This document shows positions 7,475 to 14,157 of a DNA stretch of 14,573 nucleotides, one piece after another (positions within the stretch are counted from its first letter, which is position 1; the number at the start of each line of letters is the position of its first letter). The notes below the pieces were generated by a model that ran no database searches, had not been told where the DNA came from, and saw nothing but the letters and a program-made list of their open reading frames with translations. The translations under genes were made by a program, and so were the position numbers. The stretch is from Bdellovibrionales bacterium. Lineage in GTDB: Bacteria; Bdellovibrionota; UBA2361; JAGRAS01. The stretch is taken from assembly GCA_020434465.1 (NCBI GenBank), contig JAGRAS010000006.1, positions 1 to 14,573 on the forward strand, in the 5' to 3' direction.

Positions 7475-9553
7475 CTAGGTAAAATTAAGCCGAGCTAATA
7501 TTGAATTTGCTTCAATAACATCACCAGCCTTAACAAGTATCTCTTTAACTGTGGCAGCAAGTGGGCTCACTAATACATGCTCCATTTTCATTGATTCGAT
7601 AACAATAATTGCATCACCTTCTTCTAGTTCAGTCCCTTCAGGAGCCTTAATAGAAATTATCTTTCCAGGGAGTGGGGAAGAGATCTCATTTGAAACTCCA
7701 CCAATAGATTCTTCAGAGGTTTTTAATGGAGGTGTCTTAGTAGTTAATTTTAACAAGCCTAAGCTAGAATGTAACCAGCGGTCGGCCCTGTCAGATCTAA
7801 CGTAGAATTTAATTTCTTCACCTTCATTTACTAGACTTATTTTATGATTATTAAAAAGTTTTATATTAGTAAAATTATAAGTGCGAGTTTTTAAAGTAGA
7901 ATTAGCTTGGCTTATAGTGAAGTCAACCTTTACTTCTGCTGTTGATTTGTTAATAAATTCCAAACTTACATTGTAAAATGAATTTTCAACGCAATACCAT
8001 CTATTAATTGCTTTATCAGTAGATAAATTCCAGCCAATCTTATCGAGCGCATAGTTTTTTTGCTCTTCGAAAGTGTCTGAGGGTTTTTTCTTTTGTAAGG
8101 AATTATTTAGGTAATTTGATTTGTAGTTAAAACAAGTGTCCCATAATAAGCATAGGGCTGCGGAAATAGCTGATTCTTGAAGTAGTTCTTCCTCGTTTGC
8201 AACTAGTGTTTCTGCATATAAAGTATAGTGTGAGCATGTTCTAAAGGCCTTACTTTTAAGGAGCTTCAATAGGTAGTTTGTGTTTGTTTCAACGCCTGCC
8301 GCGGTTAAGTTTGAAAGTGCTTTAATAGAATCTTTTATTGCTTGTTCACGGGATTCTGAATGTATGATAATTTTTGCAAGCATAGAATCATAATGATGCG
8401 TAACTCTATCACCGGTTAAAAATCCAGTATCAAATCGAAAGTTCTTGTTCTCTGAGTCATCTAAAGAAAAATCGATAAGCTTTCCGGTAGCGGCAGCGAA
8501 GTTTTTTGCAGGTTTTTCAGCGCAAAGTCTGAGTTCAATCGCATGACCTTGTGCTTTTAGTTGTTTTTTATTTAGAAGGTTTTTAATTTCATGCCCTTCT
8601 GCAACTCTAATTTGTAATTCAACTAAATCTAAGTTGAAAATTTTTTCAGTCACTGGATGCTCGACTTGTAGTCTGCTATTGACTTCTAAGAAATAAAAAT
8701 TTTCATTAGAGTCCAGTAAGAATTCAACGGTTCCAGCGCCTTTATATGAGGTTGACTCAGCAAGCTCTTCAGCAAGTTTATGCATTTTATCACGTGTTTT
8801 TTTTGTGATTTCTGGGGCAGGGGCTTCTTCAATAACTTTCTGATGATTTCTTTGTAGGCTGCAATCTCTATCTCCCAAAGCAAGGGCTGTTTTTCCATCT
8901 GAGATAATTTGTATTTCAATATGCCTAGCTTTCTCAACTAACTTTTCAATGAATAAGTCGCCATTATTAAAGAAAGCCTTGGCTTCTCTAGAGGCTCCTA
9001 AAATCAAATCTTCTAGATCGCTTTCAGCATAGACTTTTCGCATTCCACGACCTCCGCCGCCTGCTGCTGCCTTAATTAAAGCTGGAATACCATTAGTACG
9101 AATAAAATCTGTTGCCAGTTTTAGTGAGTCATTGCCAGAAATACTTGCTCCAGGAATTAATGGTAGTTTCACTTTTTTCGCTGTTTCTTTAGCTGCAATT
9201 TTATCTCCCATTAGAGTAATTACTTCTGGTGAGGGACCAATAAAAGTAATCTTATTATTCTGGAGTGCAGAGGCAAAATTAGAATTTTCAGATAGAAAGC
9301 CGTATCCTGGATGTACTGCATCTACACCAGCTTTGTTTGCAATCTCTACGATTGCATCAATATTTAAGTATGAAGCATTAGATTCAGCTGGGCCAACTAA
9401 ATATGCTTCGTCAGCAATTTTTGTATGCAGAGCGTGCCTGTCAGCAAAAGAGTAGATAGCAACAGATTTAATTCCAAGTTTTTGACAGGTTTTAGCAATT
9501 CTAACAGCTATTTCGCCGCGATTCGCTATAAGGATTTTTTTAAACTGCAACAT
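7475..9553 (-). CDS. mccA: Acyl-CoA carboxylase alpha subunit (biotin carboxylase + biotin carrier), methylcrotonyl-CoA carboxylase type
   Basis: A 692-residue biotin-dependent carboxylase alpha subunit. The biotin carboxylase domain fills residues 1-450: ANRGEIAVRI (10-19), HPGYGFLSEN (81-90), the ATP-binding loop GGGGRGMRK (165-173), RDCSLQRNHQKVIEEAPAP (229-247) and EVNSRLQVEHPV (290-301). Residues about 500-610 are a poorly conserved linker at the position of the BT tether domain of MCC/PCC alpha chains. The biotinyl domain (about 620-692) has ESMKMEH with the biotinylated K656. It makes carboxybiotin from bicarbonate and ATP and hands it to the beta subunit encoded 37 bp upstream (9591-11195). 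Length and order fit MCC alpha; propionyl- or geranyl-CoA carboxylase alpha chains are alternatives, but the beta partner favours MCC/GCC. The start lies at the first methionine of the conserved MLQFKKILIANRGE; a canonical Shine-Dalgarno sequence is absent. Confidence 0.92.
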   Translation of the reverse strand: MLQFKKILIANRGEIAVRIAKTCQKLGIKSVAIYSFADRHALHTKIADEAYLVGPAESNASYLNIDAIVEIANKAGVDAVHPGYGFLSENSNFASALQNNKITFIGPSPEVITLMGDKIAAKETAKKVKLPLIPGASISGNDSLKLATDFIRTNGIPALIKAAAGGGGRGMRKVYAESDLEDLILGASREAKAFFNNGDLFIEKLVEKARHIEIQIISDGKTALALGDRDCSLQRNHQKVIEEAPAPEITKKTRDKMHKLAEELAESTSYKGAGTVEFLLDSNENFYFLEVNSRLQVEHPVTEKIFNLDLVELQIRVAEGHEIKNLLNKKQLKAQGHAIELRLCAEKPAKNFAAATGKLIDFSLDDSENKNFRFDTGFLTGDRVTHHYDSMLAKIIIHSESREQAIKDSIKALSNLTAAGVETNTNYLLKLLKSKAFRTCSHYTLYAETLVANEEELLQESAISAALCLLWDTCFNYKSNYLNNSLQKKKPSDTFEEQKNYALDKIGWNLSTDKAINRWYCVENSFYNVSLEFINKSTAEVKVDFTISQANSTLKTRTYNFTNIKLFNNHKISLVNEGEEIKFYVRSDRADRWLHSSLGLLKLTTKTPPLKTSEESIGGVSNEISSPLPGKIISIKAPEGTELEEGDAIIVIESMKMEHVLVSPLAATVKEILVKAGDVIEANSILARLNFT

Positions 9554-9590
9554 ATTATTATTTCAAAAAAGCTTTCCCTAACTAGAAGTA

Positions 9591-11195
9591 TTACATTCTA
9601 AATACGCCGAACTTAGTTTTTGACCAGGGTCTATTAAGTGATGAAGATATGGAAATAGATAAAGTATTTCTAGTATCAACTGGATCAATTACTCCATCAT
9701 CCCAAAGTCTAGCACTTGAGTAATACGCGTCTGCTTGATCTTCGTATCCTTTTTTTATTTTATTTCTATATTCCTCTGCTTCATTATCAGAAAGTTCTTT
9801 TCCCTTTGCTTTGTAGGAATCCATACGAACTTGAGTGAGTACATTTGCCGCTTGTTCTGGACCCATAACTGAGATTCTTGAATTTGGCCACATGAAAAGT
9901 GTTCGTGGTTGAAAAGCTCTTCCACTCATTCCGTAATTTCCTGCTCCGAATGAACCTCCAACTATAATTGTAAATTTTGGGACAGAGGCACATGAAACCG
10001 CAGTAACAAGTTTAGCTCCATCTTTAGCAATTCCTCCGTGTTCGTATTGTTTGCCAACCATAAATCCAGTTATGTTTTGAAAGAAAACTATTGGAATTTC
10101 CCGCTGGCAGCAGAGCTCAATAAAATGAGCTGCTTTTAAGGAGCTTTCTGAAAAAAGTATTCCATCGTTGGCAATTATTCCTACTAGATAACCGTCAATT
10201 CGAGCAAAGCCAGTAATAATTGTATTCCCGTACTCTTTTTTGAATTCGTTAAAATCACTACCATCAATAATACGGGCTAAAATTTCTCGCATTGGGAAAT
10301 ATTTTTTTGAATCTTTTGGAATTAGCCCATAAATCTCATCAGCTGGGTAAAGTGGTTCAACTGGGTTGATTCTATCTAACTCTTGCTTTGAATTTTGGCC
10401 AAGGTCGGCAATTATATTTCTAGTTATTGAAAGAGCATCATAATCATCGTTTGCATAATAATCGCTTACACCACTAATTTTGCAATGAACATCTGCGCCG
10501 CCAAGTTCTTCTGCGCTTATTTCTTCACCTGTGGCAGCTTTCACAAGAGGAGGGCCGCCTAAGAAGATAGTTGCTTGATTTTTGACCATTACAGTCTGAT
10601 CGCTCATCGCTGGCACATAAGCTCCGCCAGCAGTACATGATCCCATTACTACTGCAATTTGTGGAATGCCTAGAGAACTCATTTGAGCTTGATTATAAAA
10701 TATTCTTCCAAAATGATCTCTGTCTGGAAAAACTTGATCTTGTAGAGGTAGAAAAGCTCCGCCTGAATCAACTAAATAAACACAGGGAAGATTATTCTCG
10801 ATTGCTACTTCTTGAGCTCTTAGATGTTTTTTTACAGTTAAGGGAAAGTAAGTTCCTCCTTTAACAGTTGCATCATTTGCAACAATCATACAATCTCTGC
10901 CAGAAACTATACCAATACCTGTAATAATTCCGGCTCCAGGGCGGACCCCTTCGTAAACATCTAAACCAGTAAACATTCCAAGCTCTAAAAAAGTCGAGCC
11001 AGGATCTATAAGTTGATTTATTCTTTCTCTTGCTAAGAGCTTCCCTCTTTCTTTATGTCGAGCAATCGAGTGATCTTCTTCTGGATCAACTGTAACTTTT
11101 AGAATTTGATTGTGCCTGGATTTTAGATTTTGAAAGTTCTGAAAATTATTTTCAAATTCATCAGTGGAGGTATTTATATTGGTTCCAAGAATCAT
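9591..11195 (-). CDS. mccB: Methylcrotonyl-CoA carboxylase type carboxyltransferase beta subunit
   Basis: A 534-residue carboxyltransferase that moves CO2 from biotin to an acyl-CoA, most likely 3-methylcrotonyl-CoA in leucine degradation. Signatures: [16 protein letters not shown] (113-128), [17 protein letters not shown] (143-159), [15 protein letters not shown] (185-199), [13 protein letters not shown] (213-225), [20 protein letters not shown] (374-393), [15 protein letters not shown] (414-428), [10 protein letters not shown] (436-445) and the C-terminal FGVFRM, closely matching MCC beta (FGIFRM at the end of the human protein) in sequence and length. Geranyl-CoA carboxylase beta is a close alternative. 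It is the first gene of the operon with the alpha subunit and has a good ribosome binding site (AAGGAAGG) and a plausible promoter. No isovaleryl-CoA dehydrogenase, methylglutaconyl-CoA hydratase or HMG-CoA lyase gene is in the window. Confidence 0.93.
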   Translation of the reverse strand: MILGTNINTSTDEFENNFQNFQNLKSRHNQILKVTVDPEEDHSIARHKERGKLLARERINQLIDPGSTFLELGMFTGLDVYEGVRPGAGIITGIGIVSGRDCMIVANDATVKGGTYFPLTVKKHLRAQEVAIENNLPCVYLVDSGGAFLPLQDQVFPDRDHFGRIFYNQAQMSSLGIPQIAVVMGSCTAGGAYVPAMSDQTVMVKNQATIFLGGPPLVKAATGEEISAEELGGADVHCKISGVSDYYANDDYDALSITRNIIADLGQNSKQELDRINPVEPLYPADEIYGLIPKDSKKYFPMREILARIIDGSDFNEFKKEYGNTIITGFARIDGYLVGIIANDGILFSESSLKAAHFIELCCQREIPIVFFQNITGFMVGKQYEHGGIAKDGAKLVTAVSCASVPKFTIIVGGSFGAGNYGMSGRAFQPRTLFMWPNSRISVMGPEQAANVLTQVRMDSYKAKGKELSDNEAEEYRNKIKKGYEDQADAYYSSARLWDDGVIDPVDTRNTLSISISSSLNRPWSKTKFGVFRM

Positions 11196-11198
11196 ATG

Positions 11199-11206
11199 CC
11201 TTCCTT
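11199..11206 (-). promoter_or_regulatory. Ribosome binding site of the carboxyltransferase beta gene
   Basis: On the minus strand AAGGAAGGCATATG gives a strong purine-rich Shine-Dalgarno element before the ATG. This confirms the start at 11195. Confidence 0.6.
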
Positions 11207-11219
11207 AATTTGCGCTAAA

Positions 11220-11248
11220 TTTATAGCATGTGTTTTCAAAAATGTCCG
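11220..11248 (-). promoter_or_regulatory. Predicted sigma-70-type promoter of the carboxylase operon
   Basis: Read on the minus strand, CGGACA (11248-11243) and TATAAA (11225-11220) are spaced by exactly 17 bases. Transcription would start about 18 bases before the beta-subunit ATG. The -35 is overlapped by one arm of an inverted repeat, which could be an operator. The promoter was found by eye. Confidence 0.4.
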
Positions 11249-11287
11249 CCCATTGCATTTTTAGTCTAGATATATTTAGACATTTTT
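11238..11287. repeat. Nested inverted repeats upstream of the carboxylase operon
   Basis: AAAAATGTC (11238-11246) and GACATTTTT (11279-11287) are perfect 9-bp inverted arms 32 bases apart. Inside the right half lies a shorter near-palindrome, GTCTA (11264-11268) and TAGAC (11277-11281), with an AT-rich 8-base centre. The outer left arm overlaps the predicted -35 hexamer of the carboxylase promoter, so a regulator binding site is possible. The run of T after the inner palindrome also makes it resemble a weak plus-strand terminator. Confidence 0.35.
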
Positions 11288-11370
11288 TTAAGCACCCATA
11301 GGCCTCGTGTTTCTTTAATAAAAATAAATAGTTAGCATGTTTTTATTAGATCTGGCTAGCTTCTATAGGC

Positions 11371-12009
11371 TTAATTTTCTTTCCAGCAAAAGCTCATTAT
11401 ATGATCATCTTTTTTAAAGCATAAGATGCTCAGACTCTCTAATAATGCTTTTATCTCAAGCCCTCTTCCAGCTATAGCAGTAACTTGAATACTATCACCA
11501 GTAACAGCGAGCTCAACATCTTTAAAGCCTGGTGTAACTGAACTTATGGGGGATACAGCTTTATAAATTGCTTCTTTAGCAGAAAAGAGTTGTAAAATTT
11601 TTTCTGGGTTGTTATCTGCACAAGTTTTTTCATTTTCTGTAGCTATTCTATTGCAAAGGCTTATATCAGCTTTATACAGAGCTTCTATATCGACCCCGAT
11701 AGTTAGCATTTTTTCTTTTTTTGCTACTGCTGCAAGCGCAAGTGTATCTGTATGGCTAATTGATCCTAAGATATTGCTTGGCCACAGAGGAGTTTTGTTA
11801 TCGGTTCTTAGAATTGGGATATTAGTTTCTAGGCCAAGTTTTTTAATTGCTAAGTGTGCCGCAACTCTTCCTATAAAAAACTGCTGTTTTCTACTTATTG
11901 AGCTGATTTTTTCAGCAAGTGATATCTCTTCAGTTAATAGAATATCATGACTACAGTCTGGCGTAGCTGTTTCACATGAAATTGAGCTTGGAAGTCCGGG
12001 CAGAATCAT
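11371..12009 (-). CDS. 4'-phosphopantetheinyl transferase (EntD/Sfp-like)
   Basis: A 212-residue phosphopantetheinyl transferase, which moves the phosphopantetheine arm from coenzyme A onto a serine of acyl or peptidyl carrier proteins. Recognisable motifs: FIGRVAAHLAIKKLG (45-59; the CoA-contacting Arg), GSISHTDTLALAAV (82-95; conserved SxSH), GVDIE (105-109; Mg2+-binding Asp and Glu) and FSAKEAIYKAVSP (142-154; conserved KEA..K). Length and motif order are those of the EntD-type Sfp superfamily rather than the 120-residue AcpS. No biosynthetic cluster is next to it, so it may be the general enzyme for fatty-acid ACP or for a distant cluster; this cannot be decided from here. It is divergent from the EVE gene and separated from the carboxylase operon by 175 bp without a clear terminator. 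Confidence 0.9.
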   Translation of the reverse strand: MILPGLPSSISCETATPDCSHDILLTEEISLAEKISSISRKQQFFIGRVAAHLAIKKLGLETNIPILRTDNKTPLWPSNILGSISHTDTLALAAVAKKEKMLTIGVDIEALYKADISLCNRIATENEKTCADNNPEKILQLFSAKEAIYKAVSPISSVTPGFKDVELAVTGDSIQVTAIAGRGLEIKALLESLSILCFKKDDHIMSFCWKEN

Positions 12010-12024
12010 GGCTTATAAGATTGC

Positions 12025-12030
12025 ATTATA
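12025..12030 (-). promoter_or_regulatory. Candidate -10 element of the phosphopantetheinyl transferase gene
   Basis: On the minus strand a perfect TATAAT lies 16 bases before the ATG at 12009. No good -35 is present and there is no Shine-Dalgarno. If real, the transcript would be nearly leaderless (about 10 nt). Confidence 0.25.
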
Positions 12031-12059
12031 AAAGTTTTATTTTAATGACATGTTTAAAT

Positions 12060-12081
12060 ATTTTACTATTAGTGGTAAAAT
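12060..12081. repeat. Inverted repeat in the divergent PPTase/EVE promoter region
   Basis: ATTTTAC (12060-12066) and GTAAAAT (12075-12081) are perfect 7-bp inverted arms around an 8-base centre. They lie midway between the two divergent start codons, a usual place for an operator. The composition is AT-rich, so a chance match is quite possible. Confidence 0.25.
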
Positions 12082-12133
12082 TTAGTCTAACAAATGAGCT
12101 GAGATAAAAACAAGTTTTATTAAAGGAATTCAA

Positions 12134-12586
12134 ATGTCAAAATGGTTAGTAAAATCTGAGCCAAACGTATATTCAATAGATAATCTCAAGAAAGATAAAA
12201 AAACTCTTTGGGATGGTGTCCGTAACTATCAAGCAAGAAATTTTCTTAAAGAAATGAAAAAGGGTGATCAGATTATTTTCTATCATTCTGCTACTGAGCC
12301 AATTGGTATAGCCGGGCTTGCTACAGTAAGTTCTCAGGCAATTGCAGATCCTAGTCAGTTTGATAAGCGTAGTAAGTATTTTGATGAAAAGGCAACTAAA
12401 GATAGTCCACGATGGTTCTCTCCAGAGCTCAAATTTTTAGAAAAATTTAATGAACTAGTGCCATTATCTAAACTAAAAAAGCAAAATGAACTTAAAGATA
12501 TGCAGCTTCTTCGTCGAGGTAATAGATTGAGTGTTATGCCAGTGACAGATAAAGAATTTAAGTCCATACTAAAGCTTGCAAAATAA
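12134..12586 (+). CDS. EVE domain-containing protein (PUA-like fold)
   Basis: A 150-residue single-domain EVE protein. The family has a PUA-like fold and is thought to recognise modified bases in DNA or RNA (eukaryotic THYN1 is a relative); the bacterial role is unsettled. It shows WLVKSEP (4-10), TLWDGVRNYQARNFL (24-38), KGDQIIFYHS (43-52), SPRWFSPELKFLEKF (91-105) and LLRRGNRLSVMPVTDKEF (124-141), all standard for the family and full length. AAGGA lies five bases before the ATG. It is the first gene of a tight run: the methionine aminopeptidase gene begins 9 bp after its stop codon. Confidence 0.93.
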   Translation: MSKWLVKSEPNVYSIDNLKKDKKTLWDGVRNYQARNFLKEMKKGDQIIFYHSATEPIGIAGLATVSSQAIADPSQFDKRSKYFDEKATKDSPRWFSPELKFLEKFNELVPLSKLKKQNELKDMQLLRRGNRLSVMPVTDKEFKSILKLAK

Positions 12587-12595
12587 TTTAGGCTT

Positions 12596-13384
12596 ATGAG
12601 TAAAATACCAATAAAAACTCCAGATGAGATTGGCTTGATGAAACAGTCTTGCAGACTTACAAGCGAAATTTTAGACGATCTTTCTGATATTGTAGAACCT
12701 GGAATTACGACAGAGGATATTGATGCTTTTGTACATCAAAGAATAACTGAAGCTGGTGCAAGACCAGCTACTCTAGATTATCGGGGATTTCCTAAATCTT
12801 GTTGTACTTCAATTAATGAAGTGGTGTGTCATGGTATACCTAGTCCTTATCAAAAGCTTAAGCTCGGCGATATAATCAATATCGATGTTACTTCTATCTT
12901 GAACGGATTTCATGGTGATTCAAGTCGCATGTATTTAGTAGGTGGTGAAGAAGCCTGTAAGCCAGAAACAGTTGAGCTCGTTGAAATTACAAAACAGGCG
13001 ATGTATGCGGGAATAGCCGAAGTGGCACCGAATAAAAATTTTGGCGACATTGGAGCTGGAATCCAAGAGTTTATTGAGAAACAAGAAAAAGAATATGGAA
13101 TTGTGCGTGAGTATACTGGCCATGGGCTGGGTCTTGAATTTCATGAGCCTCCACAAATTATTCACGTTGGGAAGAGGGGGACAGGGCCCAAGATGAAACC
13201 AGGGATGACGTTTACAATTGAACCTATGATTAATCAAGGGACATGGAAAACTGCATTGTCTCGAGTTGATGGCTGGACTGTGCGTACAATGGATAATTTG
13301 TTATCTGCTCAGTGGGAACATACAGTTTTAGTTACTGATAATGGTGTTGAGATACTAACAAAGAGCTTGCGGTTTGATAATTAA
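12596..13384 (+). CDS. map: Type I methionine aminopeptidase
   Basis: A 262-residue metalloenzyme that removes the initiator methionine from nascent proteins in the cytoplasm. It has all dinuclear metal ligands of the family: D97 (INIDVT), D108 (HGDSS), H176 (GHGLG), E209 (FTIEPM) and E241 (SAQWEHT), plus the substrate-binding H79 (VCHGIP). There is no N-terminal zinc finger extension, so this is the simple bacterial type Ia form. It lies 9 bp after the EVE gene with only a short AGG as ribosome binding site. Its stop overlaps the next start (TAATG), so it belongs to a three-gene operon. More commonly map stands beside rpsB/tsf or secY-type genes, so this may be a second copy or a relocated gene. 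Confidence 0.96.
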   Translation: MSKIPIKTPDEIGLMKQSCRLTSEILDDLSDIVEPGITTEDIDAFVHQRITEAGARPATLDYRGFPKSCCTSINEVVCHGIPSPYQKLKLGDIINIDVTSILNGFHGDSSRMYLVGGEEACKPETVELVEITKQAMYAGIAEVAPNKNFGDIGAGIQEFIEKQEKEYGIVREYTGHGLGLEFHEPPQIIHVGKRGTGPKMKPGMTFTIEPMINQGTWKTALSRVDGWTVRTMDNLLSAQWEHTVLVTDNGVEILTKSLRFDN

Positions 13385-13929
13385 TGCCTAGAATACCCAA
13401 AGAGTTTGCAAGTCTTTTGCAAGTTGCAGTGATTATGCTCGCTGTTTTTGTAAGTCTTGAGTACAAAATAGATTCCAAAATTTTGTCTCTTATTTTATTT
13501 GTTATAGCCTTTCTCATATTGTTCATTAGAGCTTTAAAAATTCGCTCGTTTGATCCTGAAAGTTTTGCGAGATTTCCTCAAAATTACAATAAAGAGTTTA
13601 TTGAAGTAAGCGGCAAAATAGTAAGGATATTTGAGGATTCTATTTTTGAAAAAGTTAAAAGAAAAGCAGTTGATAAATACCGTGATTCAATTGGCGACCC
13701 GAATCCCAAAGGCAGATACAGCCATCAGCGGTTTTTGATTAAGTCTGATGAGATTTATCCAGGTGAAACGATATTAATAGAACATAATGAAAATTTTGGA
13801 AGATTGAATATTCAAAGAGGAGATAAAGTTTTAGTTAAGGGAGAGTATATTCATACTAAGAATTTTCGACATCGTTATGGTAGAATTCATAAAACTCATC
13901 CGCCACTTGGATGGATTCGAGTAAATTAG
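13384..13929 (+). CDS. DUF3465-like membrane-anchored protein
   Basis: A 181-residue protein of unknown function. Two hydrophobic helices (about residues 9-26 and 32-49) are separated by a short turn (EYKIDSK), so the N-terminus should sit in the inner membrane as a hairpin. The rest, about 60-181, is soluble and has the DUF3465-type pattern: VSGKIVRIFED, SHQRFLIKSD (113-122), GETILIEHN (126-134), RGDKVLVKGEYIH (144-156), GRIHKTHPP (165-173) and terminal GWIRVN. The pattern fits a small beta-barrel (OB-like) domain; no catalytic residues are evident beyond conserved His residues. The start codon overlaps the methionine aminopeptidase stop (TAATG), indicating translational coupling. Family assignment rests on the C-terminal motifs; the membrane hairpin is an addition to the basic domain. 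Confidence 0.72.
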   Translation: MPRIPKEFASLLQVAVIMLAVFVSLEYKIDSKILSLILFVIAFLILFIRALKIRSFDPESFARFPQNYNKEFIEVSGKIVRIFEDSIFEKVKRKAVDKYRDSIGDPNPKGRYSHQRFLIKSDEIYPGETILIEHNENFGRLNIQRGDKVLVKGEYIHTKNFRHRYGRIHKTHPPLGWIRVN

Positions 13930-13935
13930 TATCTT

Positions 13936-13961
13936 TGGTATTTGGTACTGGTATTTGGTAC
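13936..13961. repeat. Perfect 13-bp tandem duplication
   Basis: TGGTATTTGGTAC occurs twice head to tail (13936-13948 and 13949-13961), seven bases after the DUF3465 stop codon. Each unit itself contains two TGGTA words. The rest of the gap to 14141 is AT-rich and shows no gene, no convincing terminator and one short inverted repeat (GTTCT 14048-14052 / AGAAC 14060-14064). Confidence 0.6.
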
Positions 13962-14127
13962 AACCCAACTATTTTCAACTTAATTAATGACTGAATGTTG
14001 GTAAAGTATTCGTGACATTTTTTTGGTTTTTGGCCTAATCAACTTAAGTTCTTAGAATCAGAACGAGTCAATTTGAATGAGATTTATTGAAATCCCAGAT
14101 TAAGAATAGATTTGTACACAGAATTAG

Positions 14128-14157
14128 CTTACTTTCAGAATTTAGTACGCAAGTAAG
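14128..14157. repeat. Inverted repeat across the stop codon of the edge gene
   Basis: CTTACTT (14128-14134) and AAGTAAG (14151-14157) are perfect 7-bp arms around a 16-base loop that contains the stop codon of the leftward gene. No T tract follows, so it is a poor terminator. Its place at the end of a possible transposase-family gene makes a mobile-element end structure conceivable but unproven. Confidence 0.3.

Noticed and set aside
7551..7805. Plus-strand open frame antisense to the biotinyl domain
   Set aside because: It lies over the conserved ESMKMEH region of the carboxylase and shows no motif.
9132..9455. 107-residue plus-strand open frame inside the carboxylase alpha gene
   Set aside because: It is the complement of the conserved biotin carboxylase domain; a shadow without an independent start signal.
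11264..11290. GTCTA/TAGAC palindrome followed by a T run as an intrinsic terminator
   Set aside because: The stem is only 5 bp and AT-rich, and no plus-strand gene ends there; a regulatory site for the carboxylase operon fits better.
11609..11950. 113-residue hydrophobic open frame antisense to the phosphopantetheinyl transferase
   Set aside because: The opposite strand has all the PPTase motifs; the hydrophobicity is a by-product of antisense reading.
11371..12586. Phosphopantetheinyl transferase with EVE gene as a defence or secondary-metabolite island
   Set aside because: There are no synthases, nucleases, methylases or restriction partners nearby; the genes read as housekeeping.
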